Assembly: GCF_000970755.1 (NCBI RefSeq)
Contig: NZ_KQ034007.1
Coordinates: 274,926-308,927, forward strand
Length of the DNA stretch: 34,002 nt
From: Lactobacillus kimbladii
Lineage (GTDB): Bacteria > Bacillota > Bacilli > Lactobacillales > Lactobacillaceae
Direction of reading: 5' to 3'
Positions 7,959 to 16,260 of the stretch are shown piece after piece; the stretch's first letter is position 1; each line of letters begins with the position of its first letter. Both the position numbers and the translations under genes were made by a program. The notes below the pieces were generated by a model, which saw only the letters and a program-made list of their open reading frames with translations, made no database searches and had not been told where the DNA came from.

Positions 7959-8408
7959 ATGACTTTTTACACACTTAAATATATTGAGCAAAATCAGAAT
8001 ACAAGTAAAACCATTCTCTATGTGCTGATTGCAGTTGCGGCTTTAACGATGATTGCTTTTACAGTTCTCTATCTCAGGCATAGATTCGATACTCGTTACC
8101 GAGACCTAGGCATTATTGCACTTTTGTTTTTACTTTTATTTATGGGAACGCAATATGAAAAATACGTGCAAACCAATGTGGTGAAATCTCAATCCGAGCA
8201 GATTGCGCCATTTATTAAATCAGTTGCTAAAGATCATAAAGTGCCGGTTTCAGATGTGATGGTCAGCTCTACCACTTTGCAAAACGGTTTAATTGTCAGA
8301 GTTGATTCCAAAGACATTGACTATCAACTGGAACTAAATGACGATAACAATTCATATTCTTTAAAACAGGCTCACGTAATTAATCACGAAGTCAATGTGA
8401 AGAATTAG
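7959..8408 (+). CDS. DUF3290 family membrane protein
   Basis: A 149-aa protein with two membrane segments (about 18-36 and 47-64) and a C-terminal soluble domain of about 80 residues (SEQIAPFIKSVAKDHKVPVSDVMV onward). Lactobacilli commonly carry this family directly upstream of a DUF421 (YetF-like) protein, exactly as here, and the pair probably forms one membrane complex of unknown function. Start: an ATG six bases upstream (7953) reads ATG TCA TGA, so 7959 is used, with AGAGGT (7943-7948) as ribosome binding site. It is the first gene of a four-gene operon (13 nt to the next). Confidence 0.85.
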   Translation: MTFYTLKYIEQNQNTSKTILYVLIAVAALTMIAFTVLYLRHRFDTRYRDLGIIALLFLLLFMGTQYEKYVQTNVVKSQSEQIAPFIKSVAKDHKVPVSDVMVSSTTLQNGLIVRVDSKDIDYQLELNDDNNSYSLKQAHVINHEVNVKN

Positions 8409-8421
8409 GAGGAAAGCAATA

Positions 8422-9057
8422 ATGAATTATACACAGCTTTTTATTAAATTTGCCTTAGGTGTGTTAACTTTAATTTTTCAAATAAATGTGTTTGGCAAGA
8501 GCAATATTGCCCCCACAACGGCTCTGGATCAACTGCAAAACTATGTTTTGGGTGGTATTATAGGAGGCGTTATTTATAATGCCAATATTTCCGTATTACA
8601 GTTTCTGCTGGTTTTGATTGTCTGGACTTTAGTTGTCTTTATCTTGAAGTTTGCTAGAGAGCACAGCAACTTTATTCGCGGACTAATTGATGGCAAACCA
8701 ATTCAGATAATTAAAGACGGTCAGGTTTTATCCCGCAATTGCTTGTCTGCCGGGCTTTCAGCCAATGAGTTAATGTTTAAATTGCGCAGTCAAGGCATTT
8801 ATTCAGTTGATAAAGTGAAGAATTGCATCTTTGAAAAGAACGGTCAGCTGACGGTTATTAAAAAGGATGAAAAAAATGTTCGTTTTCCTTTAATTAATGA
8901 TGGTCAAATCAACCAAGATGTGCTTGAATCTATTAATAAGGATGAAGATTGGCTAAAAGAACAAGTAAAGCAAGCTGGTTATGATGATCCCAGTGACATT
9001 TTCTTAGGTGAAATTGAAGATGGCCAGCTTTCATTTACAGGTTATAATCAAAAATAG
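8422..9057 (+). CDS. DUF421 / YetF-like membrane protein
   Basis: A 211-aa protein: N-terminal membrane segments (about 7-24, 40-55 and 58-77), then the DUF421 cytoplasmic domain (about 85-165; note GLIDGKPIQIIKDGQVL and the SANELMFKLRSQGI pattern) and an acidic C-terminal tail. The family includes Bacillus YetF and YrbG; its biochemical role is not established. AGGAGG sits eight bases before the ATG. Coupled to the DUF3290 gene upstream and 13 nt from the sirtuin-like gene downstream, so the three are almost surely co-transcribed. Confidence 0.88.
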   Translation: MNYTQLFIKFALGVLTLIFQINVFGKSNIAPTTALDQLQNYVLGGIIGGVIYNANISVLQFLLVLIVWTLVVFILKFAREHSNFIRGLIDGKPIQIIKDGQVLSRNCLSAGLSANELMFKLRSQGIYSVDKVKNCIFEKNGQLTVIKKDEKNVRFPLINDGQINQDVLESINKDEDWLKEQVKQAGYDDPSDIFLGEIEDGQLSFTGYNQK

Positions 9058-9070
9058 AAAAGGTAATCAA

Positions 9071-9892
9071 ATGGAAAATTTGAATAAGGCACGACAGTTA
9101 GTGCAAAATGCTGACACTGTGATAGTGGTTGCCGGTAACGGCTTAGCTAAAACCGAAGGACTTGACCTTTTGGGCCAGGAAGATTTTGAACAGAGTTTTC
9201 CCGGAGTTGTCCAAAAGTATGATGTCCATTCAGTCGGCTTTGCGCTTGATCAGCACATTTCTTCTTGGTCAGAAAAGTGGCAGTTATGGTCAAACCTTAT
9301 TCAAAAATATTCTGTTGATTATTATCCTAGTAAAACATTGCAAAAACTGAAGCAGTTAATTAATAACAAGCAGTATTTTATTGCTAGCTCAGCATTTGGT
9401 CACTTTTTTGAAACTGCCGGCTTTAATGAAAAACGCATTTTTAATGTGTTTGGCGATTGGACTAAGGCGCAGTGTTCCAGCGGCATCAATCATGGTCTTA
9501 AGGATTGTCAGTCTGTCGTTCAAAAGATCGCTGCGAAAAAGCCTGATACTAATATAGAAGAATTGGTACCAAAATGTGATATATGTGGTCAGCCGCTGGA
9601 AATACATCTGCCGCTTAATGAGCATTTTTATCCAGATACTGATGCTAATACTCGTTTCCGCTGGTTTTTAACCGGTAATGAAGATAAAAATACTGTTTTT
9701 TTGGAATTAGGAGTTGACGAAACGAGCCCGCAATTACGGGAGCCAATTGAACATTTGGTAGCAGAATTTCCGCAATGGTCTTATGTGGCGGCTGACTTCA
9801 AACAGGAAAATTTATTACCGGAAATTCAGGAACGCAGCGCCGGTACAAATGCGGATGCAGCAAGTTTAATCAATAATTTAGTGACGGAGTAG
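9071..9892 (+). CDS. SirTM-like sirtuin homologue with degenerate active site
   Basis: A 273-aa SIR2-fold protein. It matches the pattern of class M sirtuins (SirTM), protein ADP-ribosylases usually paired with a macrodomain: an N-terminal AGNGLAKTEGLDLLG region (21-35), the EKWQLW helix (68-73), QYFIASSAFGHFFETAGF (101-118), NVFGDW (125-130), QCSS (134-137), VPKCDICGQPLEIHL (166-180) and FLELGVDETSP (210-220). Key residues differ. The segment that is normally TTNVD(H) reads SSAFG(H), losing the Asn and Asp of the NAD pocket. The Gln/His before GD is Phe127, and one zinc cysteine appears missing (Cys135, Cys169, Cys172 remain, with Cys146 displaced). Start 9071 has AAAAGGT upstream; the longer frame from 9008 would overlap the DUF421 gene. 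It is likely NAD-binding or a pseudoenzyme; no macrodomain gene is nearby. Confidence 0.78.
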   Translation: MENLNKARQLVQNADTVIVVAGNGLAKTEGLDLLGQEDFEQSFPGVVQKYDVHSVGFALDQHISSWSEKWQLWSNLIQKYSVDYYPSKTLQKLKQLINNKQYFIASSAFGHFFETAGFNEKRIFNVFGDWTKAQCSSGINHGLKDCQSVVQKIAAKKPDTNIEELVPKCDICGQPLEIHLPLNEHFYPDTDANTRFRWFLTGNEDKNTVFLELGVDETSPQLREPIEHLVAEFPQWSYVAADFKQENLLPEIQERSAGTNADAASLINNLVTE

Positions 9893-9901
9893 CTGATTTC
9901 A

Positions 9902-10855
9902 ATGAGTATTTATGTAAAAAATGGCGTACTGCATGTTTCTGGCGTTCAAGATAAGATCCGGCGCAAGGGTCAGGAATGGCCTGACTTCATTTCTGACTAC
10001 ACTATGCTTGATATTGAAACTACGGGCTTAAACCCCTATCGGGATCATGTAACTGAACTTGGTGCTGTTAAAGTGCGAGCTAATAAAGTAGTAGATGAGT
10101 TTAGTCAACTGGTTGTTTATCCCCGGTCAAATCATGTACCGAGTTTCATCACTAAGTTAAATGGTATTACAGAAGATCTGCTTCTTGAAAAAGGAAAACC
10201 TGTAAAAGAGGCAATGACAGCTTTTCGCACATTTATTGGTGACGATATTGTCATTGGTTATAACGTCAATTTCGATCTAAATTTTTTGTATGATTTAGCA
10301 CGAAAATTTCATTTGCCGGAGCTCAGTAACAATTATGTCGATGTGTTGCGTTTAGCTCGGGTATATTATCCGCAGCAGCACAATCGCTTGCTTGATTGCA
10401 TTCAGCGTGCAGGCATTGCACAAGTCGAACAGCACCATGGCTTGGCAGATTCTCTTGATACTAAAAAAGTTTATGATGATTTTCGTCAGCATTTTACGCC
10501 TGAACTATTGCAAGAAGCACAAGGCAAACTGAAAAACATTGATTTGCTGCAGGAAGAGCTGGAAGTCTGGGAATTAGGATTTCGTAATCCGGTTAATAAT
10601 AAAAAGATTGCTTTTGCACCTGAGGTGGAAATAAGCGGCACTGAAGCCGCTCAAATGGTTAATAATATGAATGGCATAGCTCAAACCGGTGTTAAAGCTG
10701 ATACAGATTATTTAATTATGAGTGATGATGGTTTTTTTAGTAAAAATAATCCGGAAACATTAAAGGCAAGAGAATTTAATCATGCAGGCAGCAAGATTAA
10801 GCGCTTGTCTGAAAGCTATTTTTTGAATATGCTGGATGAATGGGCCAGAAGTTAA
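9902..10855 (+). CDS. DnaQ-like 3'-5' exonuclease with C-terminal BRCT domain
   Basis: A 317-aa protein. DEDDh exonuclease domain at about 33-195: DIETTG (37-42, Asp37 and Glu39), GYNVNFDLNFL (Asp125), and HHGLADSLDT (His179 with Asp184/187). The C-terminal part (about 240-315) has the BRCT pattern, including GVKADTDYLIMSDDG and GSKIKRLSESYFLNML. This fusion is found in Firmicutes proteins annotated as DNA polymerase III epsilon-like; it probably trims or proofreads DNA ends in repair rather than in the replisome, which uses PolC. It starts nine bases after the sirtuin-like gene with only a weak GGAG site inside that gene's end, which suggests translational coupling. It is the last gene of the operon, with a terminator immediately after. 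Confidence 0.88.
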   Translation: MSIYVKNGVLHVSGVQDKIRRKGQEWPDFISDYTMLDIETTGLNPYRDHVTELGAVKVRANKVVDEFSQLVVYPRSNHVPSFITKLNGITEDLLLEKGKPVKEAMTAFRTFIGDDIVIGYNVNFDLNFLYDLARKFHLPELSNNYVDVLRLARVYYPQQHNRLLDCIQRAGIAQVEQHHGLADSLDTKKVYDDFRQHFTPELLQEAQGKLKNIDLLQEELEVWELGFRNPVNNKKIAFAPEVEISGTEAAQMVNNMNGIAQTGVKADTDYLIMSDDGFFSKNNPETLKAREFNHAGSKIKRLSESYFLNMLDEWARS

Positions 10856-10863
10856 AACTAGAG

Positions 10864-10890
10864 GCAAGGGATCATCAACCTTGCTTTTTT
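10864..10890 (+). terminator. Terminator of the DUF3290-exonuclease operon
   Basis: GCAAGG (10864-10869), loop 9 nt, CCTTGC (10879-10884), six T. Confidence 0.85.
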
Positions 10891-10900
10891 ATTGTTCCTG

Positions 10901-10929
10901 TTGCAAACAACAGTTCGATTAGCTATACT
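10901..10929 (+). promoter_or_regulatory. Promoter of the EndA-like nuclease gene
   Basis: TTGCAA (10901-10906), 17-nt spacer, TATACT (10924-10929). Confidence 0.75.
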
Positions 10930-10957
10930 TAATTATTATTAAAAAGGAGCAATGTGA

Positions 10958-11830
10958 ATGGCACGCAGGAGGAGCAGACGAAAAACTAAAACAACTAATG
11001 GAGATTTTTGGGCAATAGTCATTATTATCTTGTTCTTGTTGTGGTTTGTTTCTACTAAAGGTGGCTCAGACCCAAGCGGACACCAGACAATGAACAGGAT
11101 CACGCGCAGTGACCGCCAGAAAAGCAATAAAATTGATAAGGCCAAGCCTGCTGCTAAAGTATACGGTGGCTTGTCGCATGAAGACTACCAAAAACTGGCT
11201 AATTTAAACTTTAAAAGTGGAAGTTCTTCTTATATTACTGTTAATAATGACCATTCCACGTTAATTAAAAATGCCTGGCGCGTTAATCGGGTTATTTATT
11301 CTGATCTGGACAGTTTAAATCGCACATCTCATTCGAATACAGCCTTTTTACAAAAGCGCAATGTTGCTAATGATAGTTTGAGGGTTCGCCAATTCGTTGA
11401 ACCGACTGGTTGGCATTATAACCGGCGCAACGGCACACAAATTTATAATCGTGGACACCTCATAGCATATTCAGTTTCCGCAGGCATTGATCTTGCAGGT
11501 GATTTTAATCCCCGCAATTTATCGGGCGACCAAAATAATCCTAAAAATCTGTTCACACAGTCTGCTTTTTCCAATCAAAGAATTCAAACAATGTTTGAGA
11601 GTCGCATTCGTGTGGCACTGAGACAGAATAAAAAAGTGATTTACCAAGCTACGCCTATTTTTCGGGGCACGGAATTAATGGCCCGAGGAATTAATTTACA
11701 AGCGGTGTCGACTGACGGTGAACTTGATTTTAATGTCTATTTGTTTAATGTTCAACCGGGATATTCATTTAACTATAATAATGGCCGAGCCAAAGTAGAT
11801 CATGAGATTTTTGTGAAAGATAACTATTAG
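10958..11830 (+). CDS. endA: Membrane-anchored DNA/RNA non-specific endonuclease (EndA/NucA-like)
   Basis: A 290-aa protein with a very basic N-terminus (MARRRSRRKTK), one membrane segment (about 17-32) and an external nuclease domain. The beta-beta-alpha-metal nuclease signature is visible: NRGHLI (164-169, catalytic His167), then NLFTQSAFSNQ (197-207, metal-binding Asn). This is the family of streptococcal EndA, which degrades one strand during DNA uptake and can cut extracellular DNA. The orientation (N-terminus in, nuclease outside) fits that use. AAGGAG lies eight bases before the ATG; an ATG eight bases upstream reads ATG TGA and is not used. It has its own promoter and is separate from the exonuclease operon. 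A weak hairpin (TTTTG/CAAAA) lies after the stop, but no strong terminator. Confidence 0.88.
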   Translation: MARRRSRRKTKTTNGDFWAIVIIILFLLWFVSTKGGSDPSGHQTMNRITRSDRQKSNKIDKAKPAAKVYGGLSHEDYQKLANLNFKSGSSSYITVNNDHSTLIKNAWRVNRVIYSDLDSLNRTSHSNTAFLQKRNVANDSLRVRQFVEPTGWHYNRRNGTQIYNRGHLIAYSVSAGIDLAGDFNPRNLSGDQNNPKNLFTQSAFSNQRIQTMFESRIRVALRQNKKVIYQATPIFRGTELMARGINLQAVSTDGELDFNVYLFNVQPGYSFNYNNGRAKVDHEIFVKDNY

Positions 11831-12084
11831 CTTTTGGCTAATGGCAAAAATAATAGATAAAAAATAGTCAAATGTTCGGATAAAATATTAATTAATATAT
11901 ACAGAGATTAAAATAAGAGATAGTAGGATTTATTATCGTTTTTGCTCTAAAGCAAAATTATAAAACAAGAACAATAAAACTATTTTTAAGTTCATAATTA
12001 GTAATTTACCTAATAAATACGAATAATTAGTTAAAAAGCTTGCTTATGATAAGATAATTACGAATTTTAATGAAGCGAATTAGG
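11831..12084. other. Long AT-rich upstream region of the ABC importer operon
   Basis: No gene seen. It contains AAATGTTCGGA (11870-11880), which recurs upstream of the second binding-protein gene; a perfect inverted repeat TTTTGCT-ctaa-AGCAAAA (11940-11957); and TACGAATAATTAGTTAA (12018-12034), which recurs with one change upstream of the rRNA operon. These may be operators; none matches a site I can name. Confidence 0.5.
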
Positions 12085-12113
12085 TTGTGTTCTCAAACTT
12101 TTTATCATAAAAT
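12085..12113 (+). promoter_or_regulatory. Promoter of the ABC importer operon
   Basis: TTGTGT (12085-12090), 17-nt spacer, TAAAAT (12108-12113). The spacer contains CTCAAACT (12092-12099), an octamer also found next to the promoter of the second binding-protein gene (17787-17794). Confidence 0.65.
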
Positions 12114-12156
12114 TAAGAGAGTAAAAAAGAAATAGTGATTATAGTGGTGCGAGGTA

Positions 12157-13242
12157 ATGGATAACAATAAATTTGTCGAAGTGAAAAACCTGCGGAAAGT
12201 TTATGACAATGGTCATGAAGCAATTAAAAACGTTAGTTTTTCGGTTAAAAAGGGAGATTTAGTTTGCTTGCTAGGGCCATCTGGTTGTGGCAAGACAACA
12301 ATTTTAAATATATTGGCCGGCTTACTTAATCCCACAGAGGGCGATATTATCTTTAACGGTAAGTCGGTGGTAAAAGTTGCACCTAAGGATCGTCATATCG
12401 GTTACGTTTTTCAAAATTATGCATTATATCCTCATATGACAGTTTTGCAAAACGTCATGTTTCCGCTAATTGTGGGTGCTAACAAAAAGCCTAAAACAGA
12501 AGCCAAAAAGATTGCCACTAAATACATGGAGTTGACACAGATTACAGAGCTGGCTGATCAAAAGCCGGGTAATTTATCTGGTGGTCAGCAACAACGTGTT
12601 GCAATTGCCCGTGCTTTGGTGCAAGAACCACAAATTTTACTGATGGATGAACCTTTAAGTAATTTGGATGCCAGACTGCGTCTTAAAATTCGCGAAGAAA
12701 TTCGTTCATTAGTTAAGTCTGTTGGAATAACCACTTTATTTGTTACTCATGATCAAGAAGAGGCCTTGTCTATTGGTGATAAAATCATCCTCTTTAATGA
12801 TGGTATTATTCAACAAGATGATTTAGGGCAAAACTTTTACTTAGAACCAAATAATTATTTTGTGGCCAACTTCGTTGGTAATCCAGTAATTGATAATTTT
12901 AAAGTAACAAAAACTGCAAATGAATTAAAGTCAAGCCAATTTACGATAGATCTTGCCGATTTGGAGCAGTCCCGTTTTAAACGGGAAATACCAGACGGTG
13001 AGTATATCTTGTCTGTTCGACCCGAAAATATTGTTCCTGATCCTGATGGTCTGTTTGGGACTACGGTAGATGATATTGAACTAATTGGACGTGAACGTAT
13101 TTTAAAATTTACATTTGATAATGAGCAAGTGCGTTCGCTAATTAATCTCGAAACTCCAATTAAACGAGGCGATCAAATTAAACTTAAAATGCGATTTAAT
13201 CGGGTATTTCTGTTTACCCCTGAAGGAGAGCGAGTTTACTAA
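12157..13242 (+). CDS. ugpC: ABC importer ATPase, UgpC/MsmK/MalK type
   Basis: A 361-aa ATPase of the carbohydrate/glycerol-phosphate importer class (CUT1). Walker A GPSGCGKTT at 40-48, Q-loop within YVFQNYALYPHMT, signature LSGGQQQRVAIARAL, Walker B with LLMDEPLSNLDA, switch His in FVTHDQEEAL, and a C-terminal TOBE-type regulatory domain (about 240-361). It drives the two permeases encoded next. The GAGG site is only two bases from the ATG, shorter than usual, and no better in-frame start exists. Stop and the next start overlap as TAATG. Ugp versus oligosaccharide specificity cannot be settled from the ATPase, so the gene symbol is tentative. Confidence 0.9.
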   Translation: MDNNKFVEVKNLRKVYDNGHEAIKNVSFSVKKGDLVCLLGPSGCGKTTILNILAGLLNPTEGDIIFNGKSVVKVAPKDRHIGYVFQNYALYPHMTVLQNVMFPLIVGANKKPKTEAKKIATKYMELTQITELADQKPGNLSGGQQQRVAIARALVQEPQILLMDEPLSNLDARLRLKIREEIRSLVKSVGITTLFVTHDQEEALSIGDKIILFNDGIIQQDDLGQNFYLEPNNYFVANFVGNPVIDNFKVTKTANELKSSQFTIDLADLEQSRFKREIPDGEYILSVRPENIVPDPDGLFGTTVDDIELIGRERILKFTFDNEQVRSLINLETPIKRGDQIKLKMRFNRVFLFTPEGERVY

Positions 13243-14108
13243 TGAAGACAAATCAAAAAAAGGCTTGGCTTTTTTTAGCGCCAACTATCATCTTTGTCAC
13301 CTTGTTTAGTATTTACCCTATTTTGCGTGCATTTAGCATGAGTTTTCAGGGAGGTTCCTTAATTGACTTACACTGGAATGGTTTTAGCAATTATCAGTAT
13401 ATTTTTAATGACCCAGAATTTTGGCTGGCCATTAAGAATACGGTGTTATATGCTGTTATTTCTGTACCAGTCGGTCTAGCAATTTCAATCATGCTGGCAT
13501 GGATTATTTTTGACAAGGTTAAGCATAAGTCCTTTTTTGAAACCACGTTTTTTATGCCTTATGTCACCTCGACAATTGCCATTGGAATTGTATTTCGTTA
13601 TATCTTTAACGGTGATTACGGTATGTTAAACTTCGTGCTCAGGTGTCTGCATTTACCGGCACCTGATTGGATTGACGATCCAGCAATGTCTTTAACTACC
13701 ATTATTATCTTTGGCATTTGGTCATCGTTAGCATTTAATATCGTCATCTTAATGGGTGCGCTGCGTAATATTGATCCTAATTTTTATACTATAGCGGATA
13801 TGTTTGGCGCCAGCGGTCGCGATAAATTTTGGCGAATCACGATTCCGCAATTGGTACCAACTATTGCCTTTTTGCTAACAATGAATGTGATCGGGGCTTT
13901 TAAAATTTATACCTCGGTTTATGCACTTTTCAACGGGCAAGCCGGAGTGGGCAATTCAGGAACAACCGCAGTGTTCTACATTTACAATAAGTTCCAAATC
14001 GTCGGCACTCCCGGAGTTGCCATGGCTGCAACCGTAATTTTGTTCCTGATTATTTTATTTGCGACATTCTTGCAACGGAAAATGATGAAAAAGATAGGAG
14101 AAAATTAA
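13242..14108 (+). CDS. ugpA: ABC importer permease, UgpA/MalF-like
   Basis: A 288-aa inner-membrane permease with six hydrophobic segments. The EAA loop that docks on the ATPase is visible as IADMFGASGRDKFWRITIPQLVPT (about 180-205). It has the size and N-terminal pattern (FLAPTIIFVTLFSIYPILRAF) of UgpA/MsmF-type subunits that pair with a UgpE-type partner. Its ATG overlaps the stop codon of the ATPase gene by one base and its own stop abuts the next start, so translation is coupled. Confidence 0.9.
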   Translation: MKTNQKKAWLFLAPTIIFVTLFSIYPILRAFSMSFQGGSLIDLHWNGFSNYQYIFNDPEFWLAIKNTVLYAVISVPVGLAISIMLAWIIFDKVKHKSFFETTFFMPYVTSTIAIGIVFRYIFNGDYGMLNFVLRCLHLPAPDWIDDPAMSLTTIIIFGIWSSLAFNIVILMGALRNIDPNFYTIADMFGASGRDKFWRITIPQLVPTIAFLLTMNVIGAFKIYTSVYALFNGQAGVGNSGTTAVFYIYNKFQIVGTPGVAMAATVILFLIILFATFLQRKMMKKIGEN

Positions 14109-14933
14109 ATGAAACGAATTCGTTTAGGAGTCTTATTCAGCTACATTATCTTATTTATCTTTGCCGTTATTACCGTTTTTCCTTTCATTTATATGATTTT
14201 GGGCGGCTTAATGAGTTTCCAGGAAACCACCTCGATCCCGCCGACACTAATTCCCCATCATTTTGAGTGGTCTAACTACGCCAAAGTATTCGCTCGTGCT
14301 CCATTTGCTCGCTACTTTTTCAACACAGTTTTAACAGCTAGCGTCACCACGTTTGTCAGTCTGTTTAACTCACTACTTGGTGCTTTTGCCATGGTCAACT
14401 TGCGTTTTAAGGGTAAAGGCTTAATCCAAATGGTGCTTTTGTCATTATTGATGGTACCAGGTGAAGCAATTATTTTTACCAACTACAACACAATTGCTCA
14501 TATGGGTTTACTTAACACTTATGTAGGATTAGTTTTGCCATTCTTGACTTCCATTTTCTACATGTATTACTTGCAGAGCTACTTTGGTTCAATTTCGGAT
14601 ACGATTTATAAAGCGGCCATGATTGACGGTGCCAGCGATTGGGATTACATTTGGAAAATCTTAGTGCCAATGTCAAAAGGCGGCTTGTTTACAGTTGGCC
14701 TTTTAAGTTTCATCTCTGGCTGGAATTCATTTCTCTGGCCGTTGCTGGTTACAAATGAAGATACCATGCGCCTGCTGAATAATGGTTTGTCTGCCTTTGC
14801 ATCCGATGCCGGTAGTGAAACGCAATTGCAACTGGCTGCTGCGACCCTAACTGTCTTGCCGATTTTAATTTTGTACTTAATCTTTAGAAAACAGATTATC
14901 AAGGGGGTAGTGCGCAATGACCTTAAAGGCTAA
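14109..14933 (+). CDS. ugpE: ABC importer permease, UgpE/MalG-like
   Basis: A 274-aa permease with six membrane segments and the EAA loop (IYKAAMIDGASDWDYIWKILVPMSK, about 159-183). It pairs with the preceding permease to form the channel. The start directly follows the upstream stop; AGGAG lies at the end of the upstream gene. Its last 17 bases overlap the start of the metallohydrolase gene, which places that enzyme in the same transcript. Confidence 0.9.
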   Translation: MKRIRLGVLFSYIILFIFAVITVFPFIYMILGGLMSFQETTSIPPTLIPHHFEWSNYAKVFARAPFARYFFNTVLTASVTTFVSLFNSLLGAFAMVNLRFKGKGLIQMVLLSLLMVPGEAIIFTNYNTIAHMGLLNTYVGLVLPFLTSIFYMYYLQSYFGSISDTIYKAAMIDGASDWDYIWKILVPMSKGGLFTVGLLSFISGWNSFLWPLLVTNEDTMRLLNNGLSAFASDAGSETQLQLAAATLTVLPILILYLIFRKQIIKGVVRNDLKG

Positions 14934-16212
14934 AACCACCATCACCTTTTACAACGGCTTAAATACCATTGGCGGACCCATGATTGAGGTGGCATATCAC
15001 AAATCGCACGTTTTGTTTGATTTGGGTGAAGTTTATCGACCTGAGCTCAATTTGCCTGATGAAAAGTATCAAACTTTAGTCGAAAACCAGCTAATTGGGG
15101 ATGTACCAAACTTTTATGATCCCGAATTAACTGGCCAGCCAATTGATCATGAGCGGTGGGAGCATGCTGCAGCCTATATGTCTCATCTTCACCTTGATCA
15201 CAGTAAGGCCATGAATTTCCTGGCCCCAGAAATACCTTTGTATGCAGGGCCAATAACAGCTAAGCTGCTGCCTGCTTTAAATGAAAAAGGAGACTTTTTG
15301 CTACCTGCTGCCGGACATGAAGCGAACTATACCCGCCCAATTATTGCAGCCGAGTATCAAAAACCAATAAAAGTAGGCGATATTACGATGACAGTGTGGC
15401 CCAGTGACCACGATGCTTATGGTGCAACTGGTCTGATAGTTAAAACACCAGATTTGGCAGTTGCCTATACCGGTGATATTCGTCTGCACGGTTATCATCC
15501 TGACTGGGTTAAAAAATTCCTGGCAGCAGCTAAAGACTGTGATGTTTTAATTACTGAAGCAACCGGCTTTTCTTGGCCGGAAGAAAAGCATGAGGAAAAT
15601 AGCGCAGAATTTACCGGTCCAAAAAATGAAAATGAATTGACTGCTAAATTTGTGCAACTGCAAGAGCAAAATCCTAAGCGACAAATCACTTTTAACACAT
15701 ATCCGACCAATGTTGAGCGGCTATTGCGTGTTATTTCTGATTCGCCACGCCGTGTTGTTTTGCATGCTGCAAGAGCTCACTTGCTAAAAGAAAGCATTAA
15801 TCAGGATTTTCCTTATTATTACTTGCCAGGGGAGCAAAAATTCGCTGATCTAAAGCCAGAACTGGCAGTTTCTTATGAAGAGCTGTTAAATGATGATCAC
15901 GATTTCCTTTGGCAGGCAGTTGCTGATTTCGACCACTTGCAAAAAGGTGGTTTGTATCTTCACTCTAATGCAGAGCCATTAGGAGATTTTGACCCAGCAT
16001 ACAAGCCTTTTATGCAAAGGCTTGCTGAGCAAAATATTGAAGTTCAGGCGTTGCGTTGTTCTGGTCACGCTGACGAGCAAGAACTAAAACAAATTATTGC
16101 TTGGGTTCAACCACCAACACTAATTCCCGTGCACACATTGCATCCGGAGCTGGTGGAAAACCCTTATGGAAACAGGATTTTACCAAAGCGCAATCAAACA
16201 ATTGCGTTTTGA
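14917..16212 (+). CDS. Metallo-beta-lactamase-fold hydrolase, RNase J/beta-CASP-like
   Basis: A 431-aa enzyme. The metal-binding motif SHLHLDH (89-95) is the HxHxDH signature of the MBL fold; H165 (PSDHDAYG) and Asp186 (TGDIRLHG, 185-192) continue the metal site. The C-terminal part has CSGHADEQ and PVHTLHPE, resembling the beta-CASP motifs seen in RNase J and CPSF-type nucleases. Related proteins act as RNA/DNA exo- or endonucleases or on small phosphodiesters. It is inserted between the importer permeases and the binding protein, with the start (GGGGG-type site) inside the permease gene. An imported phosphorylated or phosphodiester compound as substrate is therefore an attractive but unproven idea. 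No signal peptide, so it acts in the cytoplasm. Confidence 0.82.
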   Translation: MTLKAKTTITFYNGLNTIGGPMIEVAYHKSHVLFDLGEVYRPELNLPDEKYQTLVENQLIGDVPNFYDPELTGQPIDHERWEHAAAYMSHLHLDHSKAMNFLAPEIPLYAGPITAKLLPALNEKGDFLLPAAGHEANYTRPIIAAEYQKPIKVGDITMTVWPSDHDAYGATGLIVKTPDLAVAYTGDIRLHGYHPDWVKKFLAAAKDCDVLITEATGFSWPEEKHEENSAEFTGPKNENELTAKFVQLQEQNPKRQITFNTYPTNVERLLRVISDSPRRVVLHAARAHLLKESINQDFPYYYLPGEQKFADLKPELAVSYEELLNDDHDFLWQAVADFDHLQKGGLYLHSNAEPLGDFDPAYKPFMQRLAEQNIEVQALRCSGHADEQELKQIIAWVQPPTLIPVHTLHPELVENPYGNRILPKRNQTIAF

Positions 16213-16260
16213 TTAATCAAAAAATGTTGTTTAGTTTTTATATTTGGGAGGTTTAACCAA

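Noticed and set aside
7953-7961. ATG at 7953 as start of the DUF3290 gene
   Set aside because: It reads ATG TCA TGA and ends at once; the in-frame start is 7959.
9008-9070. Start of the sirtuin-like gene at 9008
   Set aside because: That part overlaps the end of the DUF421 gene, whereas the ATG at 9071 has its own site and the family's usual N-terminus.
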